The notes beneath the pieces are model-generated. The model was not told the DNA's origin, ran no database searches, and was given only the letters and a program-made list of their open reading frames with translations. A program made the position numbers and the translations under genes. Shown in pieces: positions 1 through 8,116 of a DNA stretch of 64,000 bases. Source of the DNA: JAMLJG01 sp035327585 (GTDB lineage: Bacteria; Verrucomicrobiota; Kiritimatiellia; CAIVKH01); assembly GCA_035327585.1 (NCBI GenBank), contig DAOLDD010000014.1, positions 8,817 to 72,816 on the forward strand, read 5' to 3'. Each line of letters starts with the position of its first letter. The first letter of the stretch is position 1.

Positions 1-557
1 CATACATCGTTCGTCGTGTCCACGCCGAGGTCCGGGTCGTAGGCGAGTTGCTGGAGCGCGGTGTGCACCGCGTCCACGGCGGCCTGGCGGAGTTGATGCC
101 GCTCCGTGGCGGCGCGCTCGTGCGCGGCCCGGGTACGCGCGAGCGCGTGGGACTGGAGCAACAGCGCCGCGACCAACCCCGTGAGCACCAGCAGCAGCAC
201 GAGCACCCCGCCCTCGCGCGCGTCGGACGGTTTCGGAAGAACAGGTCGTGCCCGGCCCGGCGCCCGGCGCGCATCCTGTGCGCGGCGGAGACGGCGGCTG
301 GGCGAACGGCGATCCCCCAGCCACTCCGGAAAAATCAGGAATACCCAGCGCGCGAGCAGCACCACCCCACCCCCCGCCCCAAAGTAGAGCGCCATCTCCA
401 GCAGGCGCCGCCGCTGCGGAATCTGCGCGAACGCCGCAAACAACAGGAAGCCGCACGCGATGACCAGCGCGAGAATGCCCACGACCATGCCCAACAGGCG
501 GAGGCGATGCCGCATGCCGCGAAACCAGGACCGGGATATGGGACGACGTGAAGCCAT
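1..557 (-). CDS. GspK-like pseudopilin with extra N-terminal membrane domain (partial)
   Basis: The reading frame stays open to the left edge, so only the first 185 residues are present. It starts at ATG 557 behind a purine-rich GCGGGGG stretch. Residues 22-44 and 54-77 are hydrophobic helices. After a basic linker, residues 116-135 form a third hydrophobic helix followed by an amphipathic region, as in type II secretion pseudopilins of the GspK type (EGGVLVLLLVL, then LARTRAAHERAATERHQLRQ). GspK proteins cap the pseudopilus tip. The pseudopilin assignment is from this helix pattern only. Two membrane helices before the pilin-type segment are unusual, since prepilins normally begin with a short cleaved leader. 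A GspJ-like gene lies at 11296 but the two are not adjacent. Confidence 0.55.
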   Translation of the reverse strand, partial: MASRRPISRSWFRGMRHRLRLLGMVVGILALVIACGFLLFAAFAQIPQRRRLLEMALYFGAGGGVVLLARWVFLIFPEWLGDRRSPSRRLRRAQDARRAPGRARPVLPKPSDAREGGVLVLLLVLTGLVAALLLQSHALARTRAAHERAATERHQLRQAAVDAVHTALQQLAYDPDLGVDTTNDV

Positions 558-662
558 GAACCCCCGCACTATGGGAAACCCGCCCCTCACGCGCCACTAC
601 TTTTCAAGCCACCGTCCACCCCGCCGCCCGACTATAATCCCGCGGCGGTTCAGTTTCCGGGG

Positions 663-1592
663 CTAGGCGCCGAGGGCGCGGCGGGTGTCTTCGAGGTCGC
701 GCGCGATTTGCGCCTTCAGGGCATCAAGGGAGTCGAAGGTCCACTCGTCGCGCAGCTTCCGGACGAATTGCACATCGATATCCTGGTCGTACAGATCCAG
801 CGACGCGTCGAGCAGGTGCACCTCGACCACGTCGGCCGGCCCCTTGCGCAGGTCGGGGTGCGCGGTCAGGAAAGCGGCGGCGGCATACACGCGGTCCTCC
901 ACGAGCGCACGGCAGGCGTAGATGCCGGGCGGAGGACGGACTTCATTGTGTGGGTCGACGTTCGCGGTGGGATAACCGAGCGTGCGCCCCAATTTCGTGC
1001 CGTGCACCACGGTGCCGTAGATGCTGAACGGGCGACCCAGCATCGCGGAGGCGGATTCCAAATCCCCCGCGGCGACGGCCTGGCGGATGCGGGTGCTGGA
1101 TACCAGCCGGCCGCCCCACTCGACCCCGGGCATAACCTCGACGCGAAACCGGCGTTCCGCGCCCAGCGTGCGCAGCAACTCCACCGTCCCGCGCGCGCGC
1201 CGGCCGAAGGTCCAGTTCGCGCCGACGACAAAGGCGTGGAGCGACGGCACCGCCGCCCGCACATGTTCAATGAACGCCTCGGGCTCCTGCGCGGAAAATT
1301 CCTCGCTAAACGGAAGCAGCGCGACGCCATCCACGCCCTGCGCGCGCAACAACTGCAGGCGGTGCGGGGTCGAAGTCAGCAGCGCGGGCGCTCGATCGGG
1401 TCGCAGGACTTTCAGCGGATGCGGGTCAAACGTCAGCACCCAGGCCTGTCCGCCCACGGCGATGGCGAGCTCGCGCGCGCGGGCCAATACCGCCTGGTGC
1501 CCGCAATGTACGCCGTCAAACGCACCGGCGGCGAACACCACCGGCCGGGCTTCACCGGCCAGCTCCTCCAAACGTGTAAGGGTCCGCATCAT
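663..1592 (-). CDS. ribF: Bifunctional riboflavin kinase / FAD synthetase
   Basis: A 309-residue protein of normal RibF length that makes FMN from riboflavin and then FAD. The N-terminal adenylyltransferase half shows AGAFDGVHCGHQAVL (nucleotide-binding GxFDGxHxGH) and the SSTRIR motif near residue 165. The C-terminal riboflavin kinase half shows GTKLGRTLGYPTANV and the PPGIYACRA strand. It is the last gene of the nusA-infB-rbfA-truB-ribF operon, and its first ATG overlaps the truB stop as ATGA; a second in-frame ATG follows directly. This gene order is common in bacteria. Confidence 0.96.
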   Translation of the reverse strand: MMRTLTRLEELAGEARPVVFAAGAFDGVHCGHQAVLARARELAIAVGGQAWVLTFDPHPLKVLRPDRAPALLTSTPHRLQLLRAQGVDGVALLPFSEEFSAQEPEAFIEHVRAAVPSLHAFVVGANWTFGRRARGTVELLRTLGAERRFRVEVMPGVEWGGRLVSSTRIRQAVAAGDLESASAMLGRPFSIYGTVVHGTKLGRTLGYPTANVDPHNEVRPPPGIYACRALVEDRVYAAAAFLTAHPDLRKGPADVVEVHLLDASLDLYDQDIDVQFVRKLRDEWTFDSLDALKAQIARDLEDTRRALGA

Positions 1593-2341
1593 GGAAGGGC
1601 GCGAAGGTTCAACGATGCGATGGACCGCACCCGCGCGGCCAGCGCCGCCCGGTCGAACGCGACCAGGTCTTCAAACCGCACCGCGTCCGCGACATCCAGC
1701 GCGCCCGCACGGGTGCGACGGAGCGTGTTCATGCACGCGCCGCAACCAAGCCCCTCGCCCACGTCGTGGCAGAGTGTGCGCACATAGGTGCCCTTCGTGC
1801 AGCGCACACGGAACCGCGCGAGCGGCGGCGCAAAATCGAGCAGCGCGAATTCATAAATGTGCAACAGGCGCGGCTCGCGCGCGATTTCCTGCCCGTTGCG
1901 CGCCATCTTGTAGAGCGCGACGCCGTCCTTCTTGATGGCCGACACCATGGGCGGAATCTGATCCACATCGCCGGTCCACTTCCGGAATTCCGCGGCGAGC
2001 GGCTCGCGCGTGACCGCGGAGGGGTCGCGGCGCGACAGGATTTCGCCCTCGGCGTCGTGCGTATCCGTGGTGACACCGAGCACGAGCGAGCCCTCGTACA
2101 CCTTGTCCGTGCTCATGATCGCCTGCGAGAGCTTGGTGGCGCGGCCCAGCAGCAGGACGAGCAGCCCGGTGGCGCCGGGGTCGAGCGTCCCGCCATGCCC
2201 CACCTTGGGGAGGTTGAAGATGCGGCGCACGGCGTCCACGAGGTCGTGCGAGGTCGGCCCGGCGGGCTTGTCCACGAGCAGTACGCCGTCGAGCTCATCC
2301 CCGGCGCGCGGGGCGCCTCCCCTGTAGCGGCCGTGCCTCAT
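1589..2341 (-). CDS. truB: tRNA pseudouridine(55) synthase TruB
   Basis: About 250 residues. It isomerises U55 in the T-loop of tRNAs. Visible motifs are LLVDKPAGPTSHDLV at the N-terminus and VGHGGTLDPGATGLLVLLLGRATK with the catalytic Asp, then the KxxT-type segment CTKGTYVRTLCHDVG. I chose the ATG at 2341, whose ATGA overlaps the rbfA stop; a longer in-frame extension upstream is arginine-rich and overlaps rbfA. The protein lacks an obvious C-terminal PUA extension, so it is the short form. Fourth gene of the translation operon. Confidence 0.95.
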   Translation of the reverse strand: MRHGRYRGGAPRAGDELDGVLLVDKPAGPTSHDLVDAVRRIFNLPKVGHGGTLDPGATGLLVLLLGRATKLSQAIMSTDKVYEGSLVLGVTTDTHDAEGEILSRRDPSAVTREPLAAEFRKWTGDVDQIPPMVSAIKKDGVALYKMARNGQEIAREPRLLHIYEFALLDFAPPLARFRVRCTKGTYVRTLCHDVGEGLGCGACMNTLRRTRAGALDVADAVRFEDLVAFDRAALAARVRSIASLNLRALP

Positions 2342-2742
2342 GATCCGGCGGCGGGGGCGGACGCGTCGGTCGAGTCGTCCTCCCACTCGGGATGCTCCGC
2401 CTCCATCTCGGCGATCATCGACAACACCTGGTCGCCCTGCGCGATGGAGTGGTCGAGTTCGAAAATGAGCTGCGGCGTGTACTTCATCTTGATGTCGCGG
2501 TTGATGAGGTTCTGCAGCTCGATGCGGTGACCGCGGATGAGCGCCAGCATCTCCTCCTGCGTCTCCGGCTCGCCGCGGATGGACACCAGCACGCGCGCGT
2601 GGCGCAGGTCCGCGCTGGTGAGGACGCGGGTGACGGTGACCGCGGCGGCGTCGAAACCGGGCTCATTGACGAGGCGGAACAGATATTCCGCCACTTCCTG
2701 GCGAAGCAACTGGTTGATGCGCGTCAAACGCTGCGGACGCAT
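2338..2742 (-). CDS. rbfA: 30S ribosome-binding factor A
   Basis: A 134-residue small-subunit maturation and cold-shock factor. The N-terminus MRPQRLTRINQLLRQEVAEYL is typical of RbfA, and the KH-like core (VTVTRVLTSADLRHARVLVS) follows, then an acidic C-terminal tail. The start at 2742 is preferred over an upstream in-frame ATG because homologues begin at this position. It sits 33 bp downstream of infB and overlaps truB by ATGA. Confidence 0.93.
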   Translation of the reverse strand: MRPQRLTRINQLLRQEVAEYLFRLVNEPGFDAAAVTVTRVLTSADLRHARVLVSIRGEPETQEEMLALIRGHRIELQNLINRDIKMKYTPQLIFELDHSIAQGDQVLSMIAEMEAEHPEWEDDSTDASAPAAGS

Positions 2743-2775
2743 GGCGACTCCTCCCAAACCCCGCGCGCGGAGCGG

Positions 2776-4794
2776 TTACAGTTGTTGGGCGATCTTTTCG
2801 ACCTCGTACACCTCGACGACGTCGCCCGGTTCAAAGTCGCCGAAATGATCCAGCCGCAGGCCGCACTCCTGGCCCTCGCGCACCTCGGCCGCCTCGTTCT
2901 GGAAGCGGCGCAGGGTGGAGACGCTGCCCTCGTACAATACATCGCCCCGGCGCTTGACGCGCGCGCGCCCGCGCGCGGTGATGCGGCCGTCGGTGACAAT
3001 GCAGCCGGCGACCTTGCCCTTTTTGCCGAGATCGAAAAGCTGTTTGACCTGCGCATGGCCGAGGATCGTCTCGCGGACGATCGGCTCCAGCAGGCCCTGC
3101 ATCAGCTCCTTCAACTCGTCCAGCATCTCGTAAATGATGCTGTAGAGCCGCACCTCGACGCCCTCGCGCTTCGCGGCGGAGGAGACTTCCGTGTCCTTGC
3201 TGACATGGAAGCCGAGGATGATCGCCTTGGACGCGCTGGCCAGCAATACATCGTTCACATTGATGTTGCCGATGCCGGCGAGGACGATTTGGTGGTCCAC
3301 CTTGTCGCTTTTGATGTTGCCGATGGCGTATTGGAGCGCCTCCAGCGAACCCTGCGTGTCCACCTTGAGCAACATCGAAAGCGTCTTCCTGCCCGCCTCG
3401 GCGCCTGCCTGGAACAGGTCCTCCAGCGAAGCGCGCTTCGGCGACTGGCCGGCGAGCGATTCCTCGCGTTTGACGAACTGACGCGCATCCGACTCGGCGC
3501 GCGCGGCTTTCTCGTCCGCCATTACGGTAAATTCCGCGCCGGCTTCCGGGACGCCGGACAGGCCGAGACATTTCACGGCATCCGACGGCCCCACGCTCTT
3601 CACGCGTTCGCCACGGTCGTTGATGAGCGCCTTGATGCGGCCCCAGTGCAGGCCGCACAGCACCGCGTCGCCAACCTTGAGGGTGCCCTCGCGCAGCAGC
3701 AGCGTCGCCGTGGGGCCCATGCCGGGCTCCATGCGCGCCTCGACCACGAAGCCCTGCGCGGGCTTGCGCGGGTTCGCCTTGAGCTCGAGGATTTCCGCCT
3801 GTGCGATGATGTTTTCGAGAAACTCGGGTATGCCGTCGCCGTTCAGCGCGCTGACCGGGCAGCAAATCACGTCGCCGCCCCAATCCTCCGGGTTGATGCC
3901 CAGGGCCTGGAGCTGCTGCTTGACGCGGTCGCCGTTGAATGCGCGCAGGTCCTTCTTGTTCAGCGCGACCATGATGGCGACCTTCGCGGCCTGCGCGTGC
4001 TGGATGGCCTCCTTGGTCTGCGGCATGATGCCGTCCACGCCGTCAATCACGATGACCGCGATGTCGGTGAGGTTCGCGCCGCGCGCGCGCATCGCCGTGA
4101 AGGCCTCGTGGCCGGGCGTGTCCAGGAAGGTGATCTTGTGCTTGTCCTTGCCGCCGACCGTGACGGTGTAGGCGCCGATGTGCTGCGTGATGCCGCCATC
4201 CTCGCCGGCCGCGACGCGGCTGTTGCGGATCTTGTCGAGCAGCGACGTTTTGCCATGGTCGACATGGCCCATGAAGACGACGACCGGCGGGCGGGTGACG
4301 ATGTTCTCGGGAACGTCGATTTTCTCGACGACCGGCTTCACCTTCGGCTTCGGCGGCGGCGGCGGGGGCTTGACCTCCACCTTCTTTTCCAGTTCGACCG
4401 TCCACTCCCACTTCGCGGCGATCTGCTGCGCGATCTTCATCTCGATCTTCTGGTTGATCGAGGCGAAGATGTTCATCTTCATCAATTCGGCGATGAGCAG
4501 GTTGGGCTTCACGCCCATGTGCTCGGCGAATTCGCGCACGATGATCGGAAAGCCCGGTTTGACCGTGATCACCTTGCGATCGGGCGCGGACGACACGGGC
4601 GCATCCGAATGCGCCGCCTCGGCGGGCGAGGGTTCCGCGGCCGCGGGCGCATAGGCGCCGCGAAGCGCCGCGACCTGTTCGGCGGTCAGTACGCTCATAT
4701 GGTTGCGCACTTCGCCCGCGTTCAAGGCCTGCAATTTTTCAATCAGGTCCTTGGTCGGCCGCTCCAGCTCTTTGGCTAGCTCAAAAACTCTCAT
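2776..4794 (-). CDS. infB: Translation initiation factor IF-2
   Basis: A 672-residue GTPase that delivers initiator tRNA to the 30S subunit. The N-terminal IF2_N helix (MRVFELAKELERPTKDLIEK) is followed by a short Ala/Pro linker and a second IF2_N-like module near residues 75-125. G-domain motifs are clear: G1 GHVDHGKTSLLDK, G3 DTPGHEAF, G4 NKKDL. Domains II-IV follow to the C-terminus. The protein is shorter than the 850-950 residues of many bacterial IF2s because the N-terminal linker is compact. It overlaps the nusA stop as ATGA. Confidence 0.97.
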   Translation of the reverse strand: MRVFELAKELERPTKDLIEKLQALNAGEVRNHMSVLTAEQVAALRGAYAPAAAEPSPAEAAHSDAPVSSAPDRKVITVKPGFPIIVREFAEHMGVKPNLLIAELMKMNIFASINQKIEMKIAQQIAAKWEWTVELEKKVEVKPPPPPPKPKVKPVVEKIDVPENIVTRPPVVVFMGHVDHGKTSLLDKIRNSRVAAGEDGGITQHIGAYTVTVGGKDKHKITFLDTPGHEAFTAMRARGANLTDIAVIVIDGVDGIMPQTKEAIQHAQAAKVAIMVALNKKDLRAFNGDRVKQQLQALGINPEDWGGDVICCPVSALNGDGIPEFLENIIAQAEILELKANPRKPAQGFVVEARMEPGMGPTATLLLREGTLKVGDAVLCGLHWGRIKALINDRGERVKSVGPSDAVKCLGLSGVPEAGAEFTVMADEKAARAESDARQFVKREESLAGQSPKRASLEDLFQAGAEAGRKTLSMLLKVDTQGSLEALQYAIGNIKSDKVDHQIVLAGIGNINVNDVLLASASKAIILGFHVSKDTEVSSAAKREGVEVRLYSIIYEMLDELKELMQGLLEPIVRETILGHAQVKQLFDLGKKGKVAGCIVTDGRITARGRARVKRRGDVLYEGSVSTLRRFQNEAAEVREGQECGLRLDHFGDFEPGDVVEVYEVEKIAQQL

Positions 4795-6092
4795 GACGCT
4801 CCCGGCTCCGGGCTCGACGGCGCGCCAGTCGGCGGGGCGGATTCAGCGGAGCCTCCGCGCGCCTCCGCGGCGGCGCGCACCGCGGCGGCGTCCTCCGGCG
4901 TGAAGCCCTCAATGGCCTGCAAATCCTCCACATCGGCGGCGAGAATGCCGTCGAGCGTGAGAAAGCCCGAGTGGACGAGCTGTGCCGCCCGCGTGGCGCC
5001 AATGCCGTCGATCGCGGCCAGCGCCGCAACGGCGTTGGCGACCTTCTCCTCGAAGCCGATCGCCGACTCATCCTTTTGGATGTCGATCTTCCAGCCGGTC
5101 AGCTTGGACGTGAGCCGCGCATTCTGGCCCTTCTTGCCGATGGCGAGCGAAAGCTGGTCCGGCGCAACAATGACATTCACGGTGTGCGACGCTTCGTCCA
5201 CCGCGACCTTGGTCAGCTTCGCGGGCGCCAGCGCGTTCGTCACGAACACCTTGACGTCCTCGTTCCAGCGCACGATATCGATTTTCTCGCCCGACAATTC
5301 GCGGACGATGTTCTTCACGCGGATGCCGCGCATGCCGACGCACGCGCCGACCGGATCGACCTTTTCGTCGCGCGAGACGACGGCGATTTTGCTGCGGAAA
5401 CCCGGCTCGCGCGCGATGCCGCGCATCTCAACCGTCTTGTCGTTGATCTCCGAAACCTCGAGCTCAAACAGCCGCTTTACAAAGTCGGGATGGCTGCGCG
5501 TCAGGACGATGCGGGTGCCGGAGGCATCGCTCGTCACATCGAGGACCAGCGCGCGAATCTTATCGCCCACCTGGTATTCCTCAATGGGCACGCGCTCCTT
5601 GGCCGGCAGCACCGCCTCGGCGAAGCCGTCGAGCCCGAGAATCACGTCGCTGCGCTCGAACCGGCGCACCGTCCCACTGACGATGTCGCCAACACGGTTC
5701 TTGTATTCATCAAACACCTTGTCGCGCTCCGCCTGGCGGATTCGGTTGAGAATCGCCTGCTTCGCCGTCTGCGCGGCGATGCGTCCGAAATTTTTCGGCG
5801 TCACTTCGACTTCAAGAAAATCGCCGAGCTTCGCGTCCGCCTTGATGCGCTGGGCGGCCTGAAGCCCGATTTCGTCGTGCGAGGCGCGCACGCGTTCTAC
5901 CACCTGGACGCGTGCCAACGCCTTGATATCGCAGGTTTTGCGATCAATTTCGATGCGCAGATCCTTGGCAGGGCTGACGCTCTTCTTGGAAGCCGTCATC
6001 AATGCGCCCTCAACGGCCTTGATCAGCGTCTCGCGCTCAATGCCGCGCTCGCGCTCCATATAGTCTAAAACTGCAAGCAACTCATTATTCAT
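4791..6092 (-). CDS. nusA: Transcription termination/antitermination protein NusA
   Basis: A 433-residue RNA polymerase-binding elongation factor. The start MNNELLAVLDYMERERGIERE and the N-terminal domain are typical; an S1 domain (VGDIVSGTVRRFERSDVIL) and two KH domains (VDPVGACVGMRGIRVKNIVREL; LAIGKKGQNARLTSKL) follow. The C-terminus carries a helix-hairpin-helix segment (AIDGIGATRAAQLVHSG) before an Ala/Pro-rich tail. nusA heads the operon; rimP, which often precedes it, is absent upstream and replaced by a non-coding leader. Confidence 0.97.
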   Translation of the reverse strand: MNNELLAVLDYMERERGIERETLIKAVEGALMTASKKSVSPAKDLRIEIDRKTCDIKALARVQVVERVRASHDEIGLQAAQRIKADAKLGDFLEVEVTPKNFGRIAAQTAKQAILNRIRQAERDKVFDEYKNRVGDIVSGTVRRFERSDVILGLDGFAEAVLPAKERVPIEEYQVGDKIRALVLDVTSDASGTRIVLTRSHPDFVKRLFELEVSEINDKTVEMRGIAREPGFRSKIAVVSRDEKVDPVGACVGMRGIRVKNIVRELSGEKIDIVRWNEDVKVFVTNALAPAKLTKVAVDEASHTVNVIVAPDQLSLAIGKKGQNARLTSKLTGWKIDIQKDESAIGFEEKVANAVAALAAIDGIGATRAAQLVHSGFLTLDGILAADVEDLQAIEGFTPEDAAAVRAAAEARGGSAESAPPTGAPSSPEPGAS

Positions 6093-6533
6093 GACTTACA
6101 CTCCAACCGGACCGCCGGTTGCCCCCATGCGACGCCGTGTCTACAGACACAAAAGAGTGGGTTGTGACCCACTCTTCGCCAGCGGCCGCACAGATAACCG
6201 GTATAGACTGCCCGCAGCAGCCATACCGGTCAAGTGGTAAAAGCGGCCATTGGCGTTTTGGATGTGATCCGACAAATCCTCGTCTCACGCGGCGCAGGAT
6301 TTAAGCTCACCGATTTCTCGCCTAATGCCCGGGTTAAACTATTGACCTCCGACCCGGGTTTTCGGATGCTTGATCGTTGGTGGGGAAGTCGTCTTCACCT
6401 GTCGGCACGCACTCGTGGGGTGTGCAGTGATGTCGAGAGAGGTAAACTTTAAGTTCGGGACAGCGTAGCTTAAGAACTGTGGGCGGGGGCTCCCTTGGGG
6501 GGCGCGTCGGGCCGCTTGCGTCACAACGGGAAC
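6093..6533. other. Non-coding region between nusA and the divergent PEP-CTERM gene
   Basis: About 440 bp without a convincing gene. The half nearest nusA holds three hairpins (listed separately). The other half is plain sequence with an imperfect repeat pair CCCGGGTT/ACCCGGGTT around 6330-6360 and a TTGACC hexamer nearby, but I could not pair it with a convincing -10 box. Promoters for both divergent transcripts must lie here. Confidence 0.6.
6137..6230 (-). promoter_or_regulatory. Structured nusA leader: three consecutive hairpins
   Basis: Directly upstream of nusA are three palindromes: GTGTC/GACAC (6137-6150), a perfect 10-bp stem AAGAGTGGGT/ACCCACTCTT with a 4-nt loop (6153-6176), and ACCGGTAT/ATACCGGT (6197-6230). 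They would form in the 5' leader of the nusA operon mRNA. NusA and its operon are autoregulated in several bacteria, so a regulatory leader is plausible, but this role is inference. The middle stem could also act as a terminator, although it has only a short U-run. Confidence 0.5.
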
Positions 6534-7163
6534 ATGAGGGCATTGCTACACAAATCGCGGCACGCGGTGGCCGTTGCGCTTTGCGCGCTCGGCTTGGCCG
6601 CAGCGCCGGCCGACGCCGCCATCGTCGACCTTGATGCCTATGTCCTGAATCCGATTCTTCAGGACGACGGCATCACGCCGCTCGCGGACGGTTCCTGGGT
6701 CATGATTATCGGCAGTTGGGATGGAACGATCGACCCGATGGTGCAAATAGGACCCGACTACATCGCCGCCTCGGTCACCGGCGACGACGTCATCCTCGGC
6801 ATTGTACAAATCGACAGCCTCTTCGGCCCCGGCACCTTCGGCACCACGGTCCAGTACGACTCCACCCTGGTTAACAATGTCTACATCCGCTTCTTCGATA
6901 CAACCGGGCCGCTGACGGGTATGATCTGGTGGGGTACATCCCCGATGATTGGGCCGGTTGGCGTAACGCTCGGCGTGACCACCGTTCAGTTCGATCCCGG
7001 GGGAAGCCTGCAGGTAGATCAGGAAAACAACTTCGTCATCATCCCGGAACCGGGCACGGCCAATTTGTTGCTGCTGGTGGGCGGCATGATCTGGGCCATG
7101 CGCGCAAAGATGGCGCGAAAGAAAAACAAGGATCAGGAAGAAACCGGGCGCGAAAGCAGCTAG
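6534..7163 (+). CDS. Secreted protein with PEP-CTERM sorting signal
   Basis: A 209-residue exported protein of unknown function. It starts at ATG 6534 with a signal peptide (MRALLHKSRHAVAVALCALG, cleaved near ADAA). The C-terminus has the PEP-CTERM tripartite signal: IPEPGT, a hydrophobic helix LLLLVGGMIWAM, and a basic tail RAKMARKK. This tail is normally recognised by an exosortase (EpsH/XrtA family), linked to exopolysaccharide production; no exosortase gene is in this window. The middle is Gly/Thr/Asp-rich beta-type sequence. It is followed 11 bp later by another secreted protein. Confidence 0.85.
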   Translation: MRALLHKSRHAVAVALCALGLAAAPADAAIVDLDAYVLNPILQDDGITPLADGSWVMIIGSWDGTIDPMVQIGPDYIAASVTGDDVILGIVQIDSLFGPGTFGTTVQYDSTLVNNVYIRFFDTTGPLTGMIWWGTSPMIGPVGVTLGVTTVQFDPGGSLQVDQENNFVIIPEPGTANLLLLVGGMIWAMRAKMARKKNKDQEETGRESS

Positions 7164-7174
7164 CGGACGATATC

Positions 7175-8065
7175 ATGAAGCGCATTCTTCGAACGGGCCT
7201 GTTGGGGGCAGCCTGTTGGATCGCCGGCCACGCATACGGCCTGCAGGTTCCGCTCCACTTCAGCATCACCAATACCGTGCTCAATGAGTTCGGGCAGGTC
7301 CTTCCAGGCTCCTCCGTGCAAGCGCCGGCCTTTAACCAGCCGTACGTCGAGGGCGCCTTGGTCCAGGTTCTGAACGTCAGCGGCGGCACGCTCCCGCCGG
7401 ACACAAACGGCGTGCCGCACCCCAGCAACGCGATATTGCTCCAGACCCGCATCGGCGAGGGTATCGATCCCAAACAAGCCACATCCGGCCGCAGCAGCGG
7501 GTCCATCACAGCGCTTAACCGCTCGTCCAGCAGCACCGGCATCTTCATCAAGGTTCGTGTATTCAACAAACCGACCCTTGAGGAGTCCTCTTTCTATGGC
7601 GAGTCCCAGGCGTTTAATGTGCCGACATACGACACCGCGCCCTACGATGTGTTCCTGGCCAGCGTATCCGCCACCACCAACGAACTCGACACCACGGACC
7701 ACGACGGGGACGGCCTGAGCCGCTCGTGGGAGAAAAGTTACGGCACGGACCCCGCCAAGGCGGATACCGACGACGATGGCATGATCGATGGCCACGAAAT
7801 CCGCGCGGGCACCGACGCCACCGATCCCGACTCGCTGCTCATCGTCGTCCACCTCACGCCGGGCAACGGCAACGACCTGCAACTGTCTTGGGATACCGTG
7901 CCTGGCAAGGCGTACCAGCTCCAAATGATGGAAGCCATGACCAACGGGGCCTTCTTCGCCGACATCGAGGCGCCGGTGACGGCAACCGGCATGGTCACCA
8001 GCATCGTCGTCCCCGACGGCCTGCTCAACCCGCAATCGCTCTACCGCGTCCGCCTCGACGACTGA
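7175..8065 (+). CDS. Secreted protein with thrombospondin type 3-like calcium repeats
   Basis: 296 residues, function unknown. A signal peptide (MKRILRTGLLGAACWIAGHAYG) is followed by a beta-rich domain. Near residues 180-215 are Asp-rich calcium-binding repeats (DHDGDGLSRSWEKSYGTDP, then DTDDDGMIDGHEIRAGTDATDPDS). A final domain (LQLSWDTVPGKAYQLQMMEA) resembles the fibronectin-like tails seen in secreted proteins of Verrucomicrobia. It lies 11 bp after the PEP-CTERM gene on the same strand, so they are probably co-transcribed. Confidence 0.8.
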   Translation: MKRILRTGLLGAACWIAGHAYGLQVPLHFSITNTVLNEFGQVLPGSSVQAPAFNQPYVEGALVQVLNVSGGTLPPDTNGVPHPSNAILLQTRIGEGIDPKQATSGRSSGSITALNRSSSSTGIFIKVRVFNKPTLEESSFYGESQAFNVPTYDTAPYDVFLASVSATTNELDTTDHDGDGLSRSWEKSYGTDPAKADTDDDGMIDGHEIRAGTDATDPDSLLIVVHLTPGNGNDLQLSWDTVPGKAYQLQMMEAMTNGAFFADIEAPVTATGMVTSIVVPDGLLNPQSLYRVRLDD

Positions 8066-8116
8066 TCGACGCCGGACTTGTGCGGAGCGGGTTTCGTGGC
8101 ATCATATCCACCCGTC

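Noticed and set aside
2392..4779. A 795-codon open frame on the plus strand opposite infB
   Set aside because: It mirrors infB codon by codon, has no recognisable domain and arises from high GC at third positions.
6534..8065. An exosortase/PEP-CTERM export cluster
   Set aside because: Only the substrate protein is here; no exosortase or associated EPS genes are adjacent.
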